From NCBI GenBank assembly GCA_039817415.1, contig JBCBVV010000004.1:1-64000 (forward strand): a DNA stretch of 64,000 nt, written 5' to 3'. Numbering within the stretch: the first letter of the stretch is position 1; each line of letters starts with the position of its first letter. Below the pieces are notes generated by a model, which had not been told where the DNA came from, searched no databases, and was given only the letters and a program-made list of their open reading frames with translations. A program made the translations under genes and the position numbers. Shown piece by piece: positions 1-8,614 of the stretch. This DNA comes from JALEFZ01 sp039817415. Its GTDB lineage: Bacteria; Bacteroidota; Bacteroidia; J057.

Positions 1-3000
1 ACGATGCTGATGCCTCCAATGAGCTTCAGACCCTATCGATCTCAGGTTCTACTCTTACCATTTCTAGTGGAAACTCGGTTACAGTTCCTGTAACCACCTA
101 TTCTGCGGGAACGGGTATTGATATCACAGGCACCACCATTACCAATATAGGCGATACAGATGCTTCGGATGATATTACTGATACTTCCAATTCAGGCGGA
201 GATGTATCAGGTGTATTCTCCAACATGACGGTTGAAGGCTTACAAGGTAGAAGCGTATCCACCGCTGCCCCATCTTCTAATGAAGTTTTAAAATGGAGCG
301 GTACAGAATGGGAACCAGCTACAGATGAGGTAAATGACGCAGATGCGAGTACCACCAATGAGCTTCAGAGCCTCTCAATCTCAGGAACTACCCTTAGCAT
401 TACAAGCGGAAATTCCGTTACCATTCCGACCAACACTTATACAGGCGGAACAGGTATTGGTATTTCAGGAAATACCATCATCAACCTAGGTGATACAGAT
501 GCTTCAGATGATATCACAGATACATCAAATGCCGGCGGTGATGTGGATGGAGTCTTCTCCTCTCTAAATGTTAATGCCATTCAAGGCAATGATGTGGAAT
601 CAGGAACACCTACTGCGCTAGATGTCCTACAATGGGATGGCGCTCAATGGGCTTTGACTGAGGACAATGACCAGGATACCACCAATGAGCTTCAAAGCTT
701 AAGTATCGCTGGAAACCTTCTTACCATTAGCGATGGAAATACCATTACCCTCCCAGGTGCCTTAGGTATATCAGCGGGAACAGGTATATCAGTTAACGGT
801 TCCAATGTAATTACCAACATTGGAGATACAGACTCTACCAATGATGTTACCATTACAACCAATGCAGGTGGTGATGTCGATGGCGTATTCTCCAGCCTAA
901 ATGTGAATGCCATTCAAGGTAATGCGGTTGAGGCTGGTAGCCCTACCACCTTAGATGTGCTACAATGGGATGGATCTCAATGGGCATTAACCCAAGACTT
1001 GGATCAGGACACCACCAATGAGCAGCAGCAGCTAGCCATCTCAGGAACCACATTAAGCATTAGCGGATCAACTGGAAACTCTGTAGCCCTTCCCTATGTA
1101 GGCGGAACGGGTATCGCCCTTTCAGGAGCAACCATCGTAAATACAGGTGATACAGATCCTTCAGACGATATTGTTAGTGGAGATGCGGCTACAGGTGATC
1201 TTTCAGGTACATACCCAGACCCTACTGTAGCCGGTATTCAAGGAAATCCTGTATCTAGTAGTGCGCCAAACACTTCTGAGGTCTTAAAGTGGAACGGAAG
1301 CCAATGGGAAGCCAGTGCAGATTCAGTAGATGATGCGGATGCGAGTGTAACCAACGAATTACAGTCTCTATCTATCTCTGGAACTACCCTGAGTATTTCT
1401 AGTGGAAATTCTGTTACAGTTCCTGTCAATACCTATACAGCAGGTACAGGCATCGATGTAACAGGAACCGTTATCACCAACACAGGAGATACAGATGCTT
1501 CGGATGACATCACAGATACTTCCAACTCTGGAGGAGATATTTCAGGCGTATTTTCTAATATAACAGTAGAAGGCATTCAAGGGGTAGATGTGGCCGCCAC
1601 AGCTCCATTGACCAGCCAAGTTTTACGCTATAATGGCGCAGAATGGGTACCAGCTTCAGACTCAGTTGATGATGCAGATGCCAGTACCACCAATGAGCTT
1701 CAATCTCTTTCACTTTCCGGAAGAGATCTTACGATTTCTAGTGGAAATACAATCACCCTCCCAGACTCGGTGGATGATGACGATGCTGATGCCACCAATG
1801 AGTTGCAGACGCTTTCCATCTCTGGAACTACCTTGTCCATTTCTGATAGAAACTCTGTTACGATTCCTGTCAATACCTATACAGGAGGAACAGGAATTGA
1901 TGTAACGGGAACCGTTATCACTAATACGGGAGATACGGATGCTAGTGATGATATCACAGATATTTCAAATGCAGGGGGAGATGTAAGTGGAACCTTCTCT
2001 ACCTTAACAGTAGAGGGTCTACAAGGCAATGACGTGGCTAATACGACTCCGCTTACCAATGAAGTATTGAAGTGGAACGGCAGCGAATGGGAACCAGATA
2101 CAGATGCGGTAGATGATGCCGATGCCAGTACGACAAACGAGTTGCAGACCCTTTCTATCTCTGGAAATACATTGACACTTTCCAGCGGAAACTCGGTAAC
2201 CATTCCTACCATTTCTAATGTTTATACAGGAGGACCTGGGATTGATGTTACGGGTACAACCATTACCAATACGGGTGACAGAGATAGCACCAATGATGTC
2301 TTGATCACAGATAATGCTGGTGGCGATCTTTCTGGTGTATTCTCCAATTTGACAGTAGAAGGCCTACAAGGGGTAACAGTATCTTCAACTGCCCCAACTT
2401 CAAGCCAGGTATTGAGATATGATGGGACAGAATGGGTTCCTTCTGATGACGATGCGGATGCTACAAACGAACTTCAGACACTATCATTGACAGGGGAGAA
2501 ATTGAGTATTTCTTCTTCGACGGATTCTGTTGATTTAAGCGGATTCGTCCTGGCTACTGAAACGGTTACTGGAGACCTAAGCGGAACCTTTGCCTCTCCA
2601 ACTGTGGATGGTCTACAAGGAAGGGCACTTTCTGCCAATGCTCCATCTGTAACCGAAGTCCTAAAATGGAATGGTGCTGAATGGATTCCTTCTGCAGATT
2701 CTGTAAATGACGATGATGCAGACGCGACCAATGAGTTGCAGACGTTATCCCTAACTGGACAGAAGTTGAGTATTTCATCTTCAACCGACTCTGTAGATTT
2801 AAGTGGCTTCCTACTTGGTACGGCTACAGTAACTGGAGACTTGAATGGCTCTATTACTGCCCCCACTGTGGATGGTCTTCAAGGAAGAGCGGTAGCTGCC
2901 ACAGCCCCTACTGCAACACAAGTATTGAAGTGGAATGGCATTACATGGACACCGGCTGCAGACTCCGTAAATGACGATGACGCAGATGCCACAAATGAGC

Positions 3001-3420
3001 TTCAGACCCTTTCGTTGACGGGAGAAAAGTTGAGCATTTCATCTTCAACTGACTCTGTAGATTTAAGTGGATTCCTGTTGGCTACGGAGACTGTTTCCGG
3101 AGACCTTAGTGGTACCTTTGCTGCTCCAAGCGTCAATGGTCTACAAGGAAGGGCGCTTTCAGCCAATGCTCCAGCAGCTACTGAAGTCCTAAAATGGAAT
3201 GGCGCTGAATGGATTCCTTCTGCGGATTCTGTCAATGATGCCGATGCCAATGCGACGAATGAGCTACAGGATTTGACCCTTACGGGCAACCTGCTTAGCC
3301 TAACCAATAGCTCGGTTGACCTTGATATTTCTTCCTTCTTGCTAGAAACTGAATCCCCAAGTCAGGGAGACTTGACTGGAACATACGATTCTCTTGTAGT
3401 AAGTGGAATCAAAGGAACAT
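1..3420 (+). repeat. Tandem coding repeats in the fibre gene, about 11 units
   Basis: G(L/I)QG-type motifs fall near 237, 576, 909, 1230, 1573, 2016, 2361, 2610, 2874, 3138 and 3406. Spacing is about 320-345 bp in the first part (one longer interval of about 443 bp holds an extra half unit) and about 249-268 bp in the last four. The three units from about 2460 to 3250 are nearly identical at DNA level, which suggests recent duplication or gene conversion. Confidence 0.85.
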
Positions 3421-4010
3421 CAGTTGCTGATGTAACTCCTGAAACAGGTGAGGTGTTGTTCTATGATGGGTCCGATTGGACACCAGATTCATTGTCTACC
3501 GCTTCTCTGCTGTACAATGCTGATCTCGTTCCAACTTCAGCTTCTACTGTTGACCTAGGATCAGCTTCTAACCCTCTTGATTCCATCTTCGTAACAGAAC
3601 CTTTACAAGTAGTTTCCGATGCAAGGTTGAAAAAGGACATTGAACCTATTGCCTATGGTTTGGAAGAAATTTTGAACCTCAATCCAGTTTCTTATCATCT
3701 GAAGCACAATGACCCTAATGGCAACCGTCAATTAGGATTATTGGCCCAAGATGTAGAGGGAGTCATTGGTGAGGCAGTTGGAAAATATGCCGGAAGCATA
3801 GAGCTACCAGATGGGACTCGTGTAGAGAATGGCCACTATACCATCTCTTATACAAAGTTGATCCCTGTCATTATCAAGGGTATTCAAGAGCAACAAGAAG
3901 CGATCAACAAGCAGGATCAAATCATTGAACAGCAAGCAGAAATGATTGAACTTCTTCGCAAGCAGCTGGAGATCCTTCAGCAGCAGGAAGAAAACGATTC
4001 GCGCGATTAA
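1..4010 (+). CDS. Giant repeat protein with C-terminal S74 (endosialidase chaperone) domain, 5' partial
   Basis: The reading frame is open from the window edge (first full codon at base 3), so the true start lies upstream. About 1,200 visible residues are acidic, Ser/Thr/Asn-rich tandem repeats: units carry a G(L/I)QG motif, a 'VLKWNG.EW' motif and 'TNELQ.LSISG'. The end (about bases 3600-3870) is a peptidase S74 / intramolecular chaperone domain with the SDARLKKDI motif (Ser codon at 3615), followed by a Gln/Glu-rich coiled coil. In phage tailspikes this domain trimerises the fibre and cleaves itself just before that Ser. No phage genes are nearby, and a T9SS-sorted protein follows 52 bp downstream, so a cell-surface fibre or adhesin is more likely than a prophage gene. 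The repeat region cannot be matched to a known function. Confidence 0.85.
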   Translation, partial: DADASNELQTLSISGSTLTISSGNSVTVPVTTYSAGTGIDITGTTITNIGDTDASDDITDTSNSGGDVSGVFSNMTVEGLQGRSVSTAAPSSNEVLKWSGTEWEPATDEVNDADASTTNELQSLSISGTTLSITSGNSVTIPTNTYTGGTGIGISGNTIINLGDTDASDDITDTSNAGGDVDGVFSSLNVNAIQGNDVESGTPTALDVLQWDGAQWALTEDNDQDTTNELQSLSIAGNLLTISDGNTITLPGALGISAGTGISVNGSNVITNIGDTDSTNDVTITTNAGGDVDGVFSSLNVNAIQGNAVEAGSPTTLDVLQWDGSQWALTQDLDQDTTNEQQQLAISGTTLSISGSTGNSVALPYVGGTGIALSGATIVNTGDTDPSDDIVSGDAATGDLSGTYPDPTVAGIQGNPVSSSAPNTSEVLKWNGSQWEASADSVDDADASVTNELQSLSISGTTLSISSGNSVTVPVNTYTAGTGIDVTGTVITNTGDTDASDDITDTSNSGGDISGVFSNITVEGIQGVDVAATAPLTSQVLRYNGAEWVPASDSVDDADASTTNELQSLSLSGRDLTISSGNTITLPDSVDDDDADATNELQTLSISGTTLSISDRNSVTIPVNTYTGGTGIDVTGTVITNTGDTDASDDITDISNAGGDVSGTFSTLTVEGLQGNDVANTTPLTNEVLKWNGSEWEPDTDAVDDADASTTNELQTLSISGNTLTLSSGNSVTIPTISNVYTGGPGIDVTGTTITNTGDRDSTNDVLITDNAGGDLSGVFSNLTVEGLQGVTVSSTAPTSSQVLRYDGTEWVPSDDDADATNELQTLSLTGEKLSISSSTDSVDLSGFVLATETVTGDLSGTFASPTVDGLQGRALSANAPSVTEVLKWNGAEWIPSADSVNDDDADATNELQTLSLTGQKLSISSSTDSVDLSGFLLGTATVTGDLNGSITAPTVDGLQGRAVAATAPTATQVLKWNGITWTPAADSVNDDDADATNELQTLSLTGEKLSISSSTDSVDLSGFLLATETVSGDLSGTFAAPSVNGLQGRALSANAPAATEVLKWNGAEWIPSADSVNDADANATNELQDLTLTGNLLSLTNSSVDLDISSFLLETESPSQGDLTGTYDSLVVSGIKGTSVADVTPETGEVLFYDGSDWTPDSLSTASLLYNADLVPTSASTVDLGSASNPLDSIFVTEPLQVVSDARLKKDIEPIAYGLEEILNLNPVSYHLKHNDPNGNRQLGLLAQDVEGVIGEAVGKYAGSIELPDGTRVENGHYTISYTKLIPVIIKGIQEQQEAINKQDQIIEQQAEMIELLRKQLEILQQQEENDSRD

Positions 4011-4020
4011 TTTTCACTTA

Positions 4021-4049
4021 TGAGGCGGGAGATATTGACTCCCGCTTCA
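4021..4049 (+). terminator. Stable hairpin after the fibre gene, no T-tract
   Basis: Bases 4021-4031 pair with 4039-4049 (11 bp with one G-T pair) around a 7-base loop. No run of T follows, so it may be a weak or factor-dependent terminator or an mRNA-stabilising hairpin between the fibre gene and the next secreted protein. Confidence 0.5.
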
Positions 4050-4062
4050 TCCAATTATCTGA

Positions 4063-4593
4063 ATGATGAAGAAATTGATTTTAATCGCCTTCTTACTCCT
4101 GAGCTTCGGTAGCCTATCTGCGCAAATAGATACGGTCATTACCCGTGATGTCATCGCACCTATGGGTAACTATAATAGCACAGCTGGCATTGAAATGGTC
4201 TATACGATTGGACAGCTTGTTATTTCAAGTACCAGGAGTATCAATGGACAATTTATCCTAAGGCAGGGCTTCCATCAACAGGATACCGTGCAAATTCCAG
4301 TTACGAATACAGAGGGACTCATCGAGTTTGCTGTCCAATACAAGATTTTCCCAAATCCAACTGAGGACAACCTGAATATTGTCTTGGATTCAGAAAAATT
4401 ATTGAAGCTAAAACTACAGCTCTTTGATATGGCTGGAAAGGCGACGAATATTCCAGTAGAAGATGTCATTTTAAACGGCACGAAGACCATTCGTTGGGAC
4501 TTGACCGATTTACCTGCTGGAGTGTATAACCTAAAGTTTATGGATAAGCAAAGAAGGGATATCAAAACCTTCCGTATCCAAAAAATACATTGA
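4063..4593 (+). CDS. Secreted protein with T9SS C-terminal sorting domain
   Basis: 176 residues. A Lys-rich start (MMKK) and hydrophobic stretch end at about residue 20 (LSAQ), a typical Sec signal peptide. Residues about 98-176 form a type A T9SS sorting domain: 'FPNPTEDNLNI' start, 'DLPAGVYNLKF' and a C-terminal 'FRIQK' strand. The middle (about 25-90) has the 'YTIGQLV...LRQGFHQ' pattern seen between signal peptide and sorting domain in many small Bacteroidetes surface proteins. The protein should be exported and then anchored or released by the T9SS. It lies between the fibre gene and another small secreted protein (4-bp gap), probably one transcription unit. Specific role unknown. Confidence 0.85.
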   Translation: MMKKLILIAFLLLSFGSLSAQIDTVITRDVIAPMGNYNSTAGIEMVYTIGQLVISSTRSINGQFILRQGFHQQDTVQIPVTNTEGLIEFAVQYKIFPNPTEDNLNIVLDSEKLLKLKLQLFDMAGKATNIPVEDVILNGTKTIRWDLTDLPAGVYNLKFMDKQRRDIKTFRIQKIH

Positions 4594-4597
4594 TCAA

Positions 4598-5065
4598 ATG
4601 AGGAATATCGTTATCATTGGCTTGCTCCTTATGACTTACCTACAGGGATTTAGTCAAACATTCACTGGAAAAAGCGACAGTCTTCAACTTGACTTTGGCT
4701 ATCCGGTTATTCAGTTGACGGATACTGTTTCTATTGAGGATGAGAATGGAAATGGCCTTTTAGAACCAGATGAAAGTAGTGTGGTTCTCTTTACCATAAA
4801 AAATATCTCAAAGTATCCTGCCAAGAATGTTACCATCAGCCCGGAAGAACTGAATAATATTCGAGGCTTTGAGACCTTTAATCCCGCCTTTGTAGGAGAT
4901 ATTCCTGCAGGTGGAGAAAAACTGGTTGAAGTAGGAATTACCACCACGCCGAGGCTGCAAGGAGGAACGGCTAACTTTGTCTTCCATTTGTATGAGAAAG
5001 GGGTGGAAAACGATATCTCTATCGTATTCACCATTGGAACCACCAGTAAACAAAGGGAGGACTAG
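4598..5065 (+). CDS. Small secreted protein with CARDB-like beta-sandwich
   Basis: 155 residues. A signal peptide ends near residue 20 (GFSQ). The mature part contains 'DENGNGLLEPDE', a motif commonly seen at the start of CARDB/Ig-like modules in Bacteroidetes exoproteins, then alternating beta-strand pattern with 'FTIKNISKYPAKNV' and 'GGEKLVEV'. No sorting domain or catalytic motif is visible. The start is 4 bp after the preceding stop, so the two are probably cotranscribed with the fibre gene. Function unknown; a surface or accessory structural role is inferred from context only. Confidence 0.7.
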   Translation: MRNIVIIGLLLMTYLQGFSQTFTGKSDSLQLDFGYPVIQLTDTVSIEDENGNGLLEPDESSVVLFTIKNISKYPAKNVTISPEELNNIRGFETFNPAFVGDIPAGGEKLVEVGITTTPRLQGGTANFVFHLYEKGVENDISIVFTIGTTSKQRED

Positions 5066-5082
5066 CCTTCTATTGTTTCTAA

Positions 5083-5123
5083 AAAAATAGGCTCCTTTCA
5101 TCCAACATGAAGGGAGCCTTTTT
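5083..5123. terminator. Bidirectional intrinsic terminator
   Basis: Bases 5090-5101 pair with 5107-5118 (12 bp, one G-T pair, 5-base loop). An A-rich run lies on the left and a T-run on the right. It sits between convergent genes ending at 5065 (+) and 5141 (-) and can serve both. Confidence 0.85.
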
Positions 5124-5140
5124 CATGTCGTTTGAAAAGG

Positions 5141-5605
5141 CTATGGATTCCTTCTATAGCGGTTTATCGTGCGTTCTACCATCACCATGTCTCCTTCTGG
5201 TTTGTATCTGGTAGTCAACAAACTTCTGGTATACCAGTCTTTTCCAGCCTTGTTTAGTTTGAATTTTCCCTTCATATTCTCTCCAAACCACAACACAAGA
5301 GTTGCCCTTTTTTTCTTGACTTTTATTTCTTCTATACTCCCATAACAGGGGTCAAGGGTCTCAGGAGCCTGCTTAGATACGAGCTCTATTTCCTGAGATC
5401 GCCAATTGATATATTGATTACCAGAGATTTTGTGATTGGTAAAAATGACCTCTAAGCAAATTTTATTTTTCTCATCTCGGATCACAAAATCTTTTAAGGA
5501 GGGCGTTTCCAGACAGGCGACAAAAATTTCTTCCAAGGGATGCTGCTGCGCAAACAATGGAATCGATACTCCTCCGATAAGAATGATGAAGATGGCTTTT
5601 TTCAT
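5141..5605 (-). CDS. Hypothetical secreted protein
   Basis: 154 residues from the ATG at 5605. An upstream in-frame ATG (5671) would add 22 residues ahead of an obvious signal peptide (MKKAIF...LFAQ), so the inner start is preferred. The mature part is Lys-rich, with two Cys and a C-terminal basic tail (NRYRRN). No family recognised. It converges on the secreted-protein genes to the left and is divergent from the M28 peptidase gene to the right. Confidence 0.6.
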   Translation of the reverse strand: MKKAIFIILIGGVSIPLFAQQHPLEEIFVACLETPSLKDFVIRDEKNKICLEVIFTNHKISGNQYINWRSQEIELVSKQAPETLDPCYGSIEEIKVKKKRATLVLWFGENMKGKFKLNKAGKDWYTRSLLTTRYKPEGDMVMVERTINRYRRNP

Positions 5606-5735
5606 GTTGTATGCTTTATCACTAAGAAGGCTAAGTTGCACGAAAGGTTGTTCCAAGCAAAAAAAATGCATCGCATTGTCCTATATTATAGGCTCTTCCT
5701 ATCTTGAGGTAGGTTTTTATAACACAACTTATCGT

Positions 5736-7202
5736 ATGAAATTTCTAGTTACACTTTTTCTACTTGTTGGATCAATGAACCTAATCGCCCAAAACGATTA
5801 TGAATTGGTGGAAAAAACTGTTTCCAAAGACATCATCAAAAGCCACATCTATTTTCTGGCTTCTGACGAATTGAAAGGAAGGCAAACAGGCAGCCATGAA
5901 GGCAATGTAGCGGCCCTTTACCTAGCCAACCAGCTAAAAAAATACGGTGTCCAGCCCATTTCGGGAGCGGAGAAAGGATATTTCCAACCCGTTATGATTA
6001 GAAAAACGACTGCTCCAACCTCCTTTTCATTAACTATCAATGGAAGTACATCTGATAAACTCCTGATCATCAAAGGGGCCAATATAAATCGTCAAGCCGA
6101 AATGGTCTTTCTTAACCATGGGGAGGAAAAAGACTATGAAGGTGTCGATGTGAAGGGCAAATGGGTACTGGTAAGAGCTGGACTTTCCGAAGAGGACAAT
6201 GCGCGAAGCTCCATTATGCAAGGAAGAACAAAGCGAAAGGTCGCCAAGGAAATGGGAGCCCTTGGATTAATAGAAATCTCCCTTGAAGATGACAAGACCT
6301 GGCGATCTTTGGGATTCTACTTTAACCGTTCCAAAACGGTCATGGGAGAACAAGACGATTTTGTTCACTGCTGGGTTCAGCACGCCTCCGCCGACTTTCT
6401 TGAAATAGCTCATTCAGGACAAAGTCTAGGCGCAACCCTTAGCATAACAGGTATTGTAAACTCCGAACTTCCCTCTCAAAATGTAGTGGGTATGGTGGAA
6501 GGAACCGATTCTCTTTTGAAAGATGAATTCATCATCTATTCCGCTCATTACGATCATGTAGGCACTGGCAAACCCGACAACCTACAAGATTCTGTTTTCA
6601 ATGGAGCAAGAGACAATGCAGTAGGTACGGTCACGGTGCTTTCTATGGCAGAAAACCTGGCAAAATATCCAACTAAAAGATCGGCCCTATTTATCCTTTT
6701 CACAGGAGAGGAGATGGGCTTGCTTGGAAGTCAATATTATGTTGACCATCCCCTGTTACCTTTGGAAGATATGGTATTCTGTTTTAACAGCGACAATGGT
6801 GGGTACAACGATAAGAGTTTGGCCACCATTATTGGGTTGACCAGAACTACTGCAGAAAGAAACATTGTAGATGCCGCTAAAATGGCAGGTTTGAGAGCCA
6901 TAGAGGATCCAGCACCAGAACAGAACCTATTTGACCGTTCTGATAATGTCCATTTTGCTGTTAAGGGAATTCCGGCTCCTACCTATAGCCTAGGATTTAG
7001 GGCCTTTGATGCAGAAATCAATCGTTTCTATCACCAGCGAACGGATCAAGCAGATAACCTAGATTACGATTATCTCCACAAATTTTTCCTATCCTATGTG
7101 TATTCTGGAAGGAAAATCGCCAATGATCCTGAAACTCCTTTCTGGGTTAAAGGAGATAAATATTATGAGGCTGGACTTAAGTTATACGGAAGAGAAAAAT
7201 AG
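5736..7202 (+). CDS. M28 family metallopeptidase, secreted
   Basis: 488 residues from the ATG at 5736, which begins a clear signal peptide (MKFL...LIAQ). The frame is open for 300 bp further upstream, but that overlaps the opposite gene and puts 100 residues before the signal. The zinc-aminopeptidase core has all expected ligands: SAHYDH (His271, Asp273), GARDN (Asp293), GEE (Glu325/Glu326), NSDN (Asp353) and a late His in 'YHQRTDQADN' (about 436). Residues about 110-235 match the position of an inserted protease-associated-like domain. It probably acts as a periplasmic or secreted aminopeptidase. It stands alone, with the AAA+ gene 67 bp downstream. Confidence 0.9.
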   Translation: MKFLVTLFLLVGSMNLIAQNDYELVEKTVSKDIIKSHIYFLASDELKGRQTGSHEGNVAALYLANQLKKYGVQPISGAEKGYFQPVMIRKTTAPTSFSLTINGSTSDKLLIIKGANINRQAEMVFLNHGEEKDYEGVDVKGKWVLVRAGLSEEDNARSSIMQGRTKRKVAKEMGALGLIEISLEDDKTWRSLGFYFNRSKTVMGEQDDFVHCWVQHASADFLEIAHSGQSLGATLSITGIVNSELPSQNVVGMVEGTDSLLKDEFIIYSAHYDHVGTGKPDNLQDSVFNGARDNAVGTVTVLSMAENLAKYPTKRSALFILFTGEEMGLLGSQYYVDHPLLPLEDMVFCFNSDNGGYNDKSLATIIGLTRTTAERNIVDAAKMAGLRAIEDPAPEQNLFDRSDNVHFAVKGIPAPTYSLGFRAFDAEINRFYHQRTDQADNLDYDYLHKFFLSYVYSGRKIANDPETPFWVKGDKYYEAGLKLYGREK

Positions 7203-7269
7203 CCTTATCTTCTCAACAGCCTGAAACCATATTGAAGTACAACAGTACAACCAAATCAAAGCAAACTAG

Positions 7270-8613
7270 ATGGAAGATTTAGATCAGCTCAAAGCTGCCA
7301 TACAGTTATCACCGGACAACATTCCCCTAAGAAAACTGTATGCACAGGCCTTGCTGAAACATAAGAGATTTGAGGAAGCAGAATACGAGTTTAAAGAGGG
7401 TTTGAAAAAGGCGCCTGAAGAGGTAGGTCTTAAGGTAGGACTGGCAACTGCCTTCCTCGAATTGAATAAGTTGTCGCTGGGCTTGGTATTGATTGAAGAA
7501 GTCACCTCCTCCCCTACCCCTCCAGCTACAGCTTGGGTTGTGTATGCCAAACTCCTCTACCAAGCAGAACAATTTGAGGATGCCCAAATTGCCTACGAAA
7601 AGGCCATCATCCTTGATCCAGGCTTGAAAGATGCTTTTCTGGAAACCAACATTAACCTAAAGGTTCAGCAATCCAACCCAAGAGAGCCAGAAAAGATAAA
7701 GCTTTCTCATACCCCTAATTTGGAAGATCCGGATAGCAACCAATTCGAAATTGAAAGACCTGATATCACCTTTCAGGATGTGGGTGGCATGGATGCGGTG
7801 AAAGAAGAGATAAAAATGAAGATCATTCATCCGCTAAAGCATCCTGATTTGTACAAGGCTTATGGGAAGAAAATTGGAGGAGGGATTCTCCTATATGGCC
7901 CTCCGGGCGTGGGAAAAACACACTTGGCAAGAGCTACTGCAGGCGAGGTTCAAGCCAATTTCTTCAACATTGGCATTGAACAGATTTTGGATATGTATGT
8001 TGGCCAAAGCGAAAGGAACCTACATACCATTTTCAGCAAAGCAAGGCAGTTGACGCCTTCTGTTCTCTTTTTTGATGAGGTGGACGCCTTGGGAGCGAAT
8101 CGTTCAGATCTCAGGCATTCAGCAGGAAGGAATACCATCAACCAATTTTTGGCAGAAATGGACGGGATCGGATCGGATAATGAAGGTCTTCTCATCCTCG
8201 CTGCAACCAATGCACCTTGGCATCTTGACCCCGCATTTAGAAGACCAGGACGATTTGATAGAATCATATTTGTTCCACCACCCGACCAAGAAGCCAGAAA
8301 AGCCATCCTTGAAATTATGCTAAAGGATAAACCGATAGGAAACATCAATTATGAGAAACTCGCCAAAAAGACGGAACACTTCTCAGGGGCGGACTTGACT
8401 GCGGTGGTGGACCGTGCCATTGAAGGAAAGCTGGAGGAGGCCATGAAAAGTGGAGTGCCCAAGCCCATGGAAACAGATGATCTCTTAAAGGCAATTAAAA
8501 AGACCAAACCCTCTACAAAAGAATGGTTTGGAACCGCCAAAAACTATGCACTCTTTGCAAATGAAGGGGGTCTATACGACGATATCCTCAATTACCTTAA
8601 CCTGAAAAAATAA
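7270..8613 (+). CDS. TPR-AAA+ ATPase of Cdc48/Vps4/FtsH-like type
   Basis: 447 residues, cytoplasmic. Residues 1-135 form about three TPR helix pairs. A single AAA module follows: 'GGMDAVKEEI' lead-in, Walker A GPPGVGKT (about 210), pore-loop 'MYVGQSERN', Walker B 'VLFFDEVDA' (about 265-273), and the second region of homology 'NAPWHLDPAFRRPGRFDR' with two arginine fingers (about 316-335). Then come a lid with 'FSGADL' and a tail 'TKEWFGTAKNYALFAN'. No protease domain or membrane segment is present, so it is an unfoldase or remodeller, not FtsH. The next gene starts 1 bp after the stop, which implies translational coupling to a TPR membrane protein. Substrate unknown. Confidence 0.85.
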   Translation: MEDLDQLKAAIQLSPDNIPLRKLYAQALLKHKRFEEAEYEFKEGLKKAPEEVGLKVGLATAFLELNKLSLGLVLIEEVTSSPTPPATAWVVYAKLLYQAEQFEDAQIAYEKAIILDPGLKDAFLETNINLKVQQSNPREPEKIKLSHTPNLEDPDSNQFEIERPDITFQDVGGMDAVKEEIKMKIIHPLKHPDLYKAYGKKIGGGILLYGPPGVGKTHLARATAGEVQANFFNIGIEQILDMYVGQSERNLHTIFSKARQLTPSVLFFDEVDALGANRSDLRHSAGRNTINQFLAEMDGIGSDNEGLLILAATNAPWHLDPAFRRPGRFDRIIFVPPPDQEARKAILEIMLKDKPIGNINYEKLAKKTEHFSGADLTAVVDRAIEGKLEEAMKSGVPKPMETDDLLKAIKKTKPSTKEWFGTAKNYALFANEGGLYDDILNYLNLKK

Positions 8614-8614
8614 C

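Noticed and set aside
98..3307. Series of minus-strand open frames of 60-130 codons inside the fibre gene
   Set aside because: They mirror the repeat units in antisense, have no start signals or domains, and vanish outside the repeats.
1..3420. Possible CRISPR array because of regular repeats
   Set aside because: Units are 250-345 bp, in frame and coding, with no short spacers or cas genes.
1..4010. Prophage, suggested by the S74 tailspike domain
   Set aside because: No capsid, portal, terminase, integrase or lysis genes are present in the window.
5436..5735. N-terminal extension of the M28 peptidase by 100 residues
   Set aside because: It overlaps the opposite gene and would place a signal peptide in the middle of the protein.
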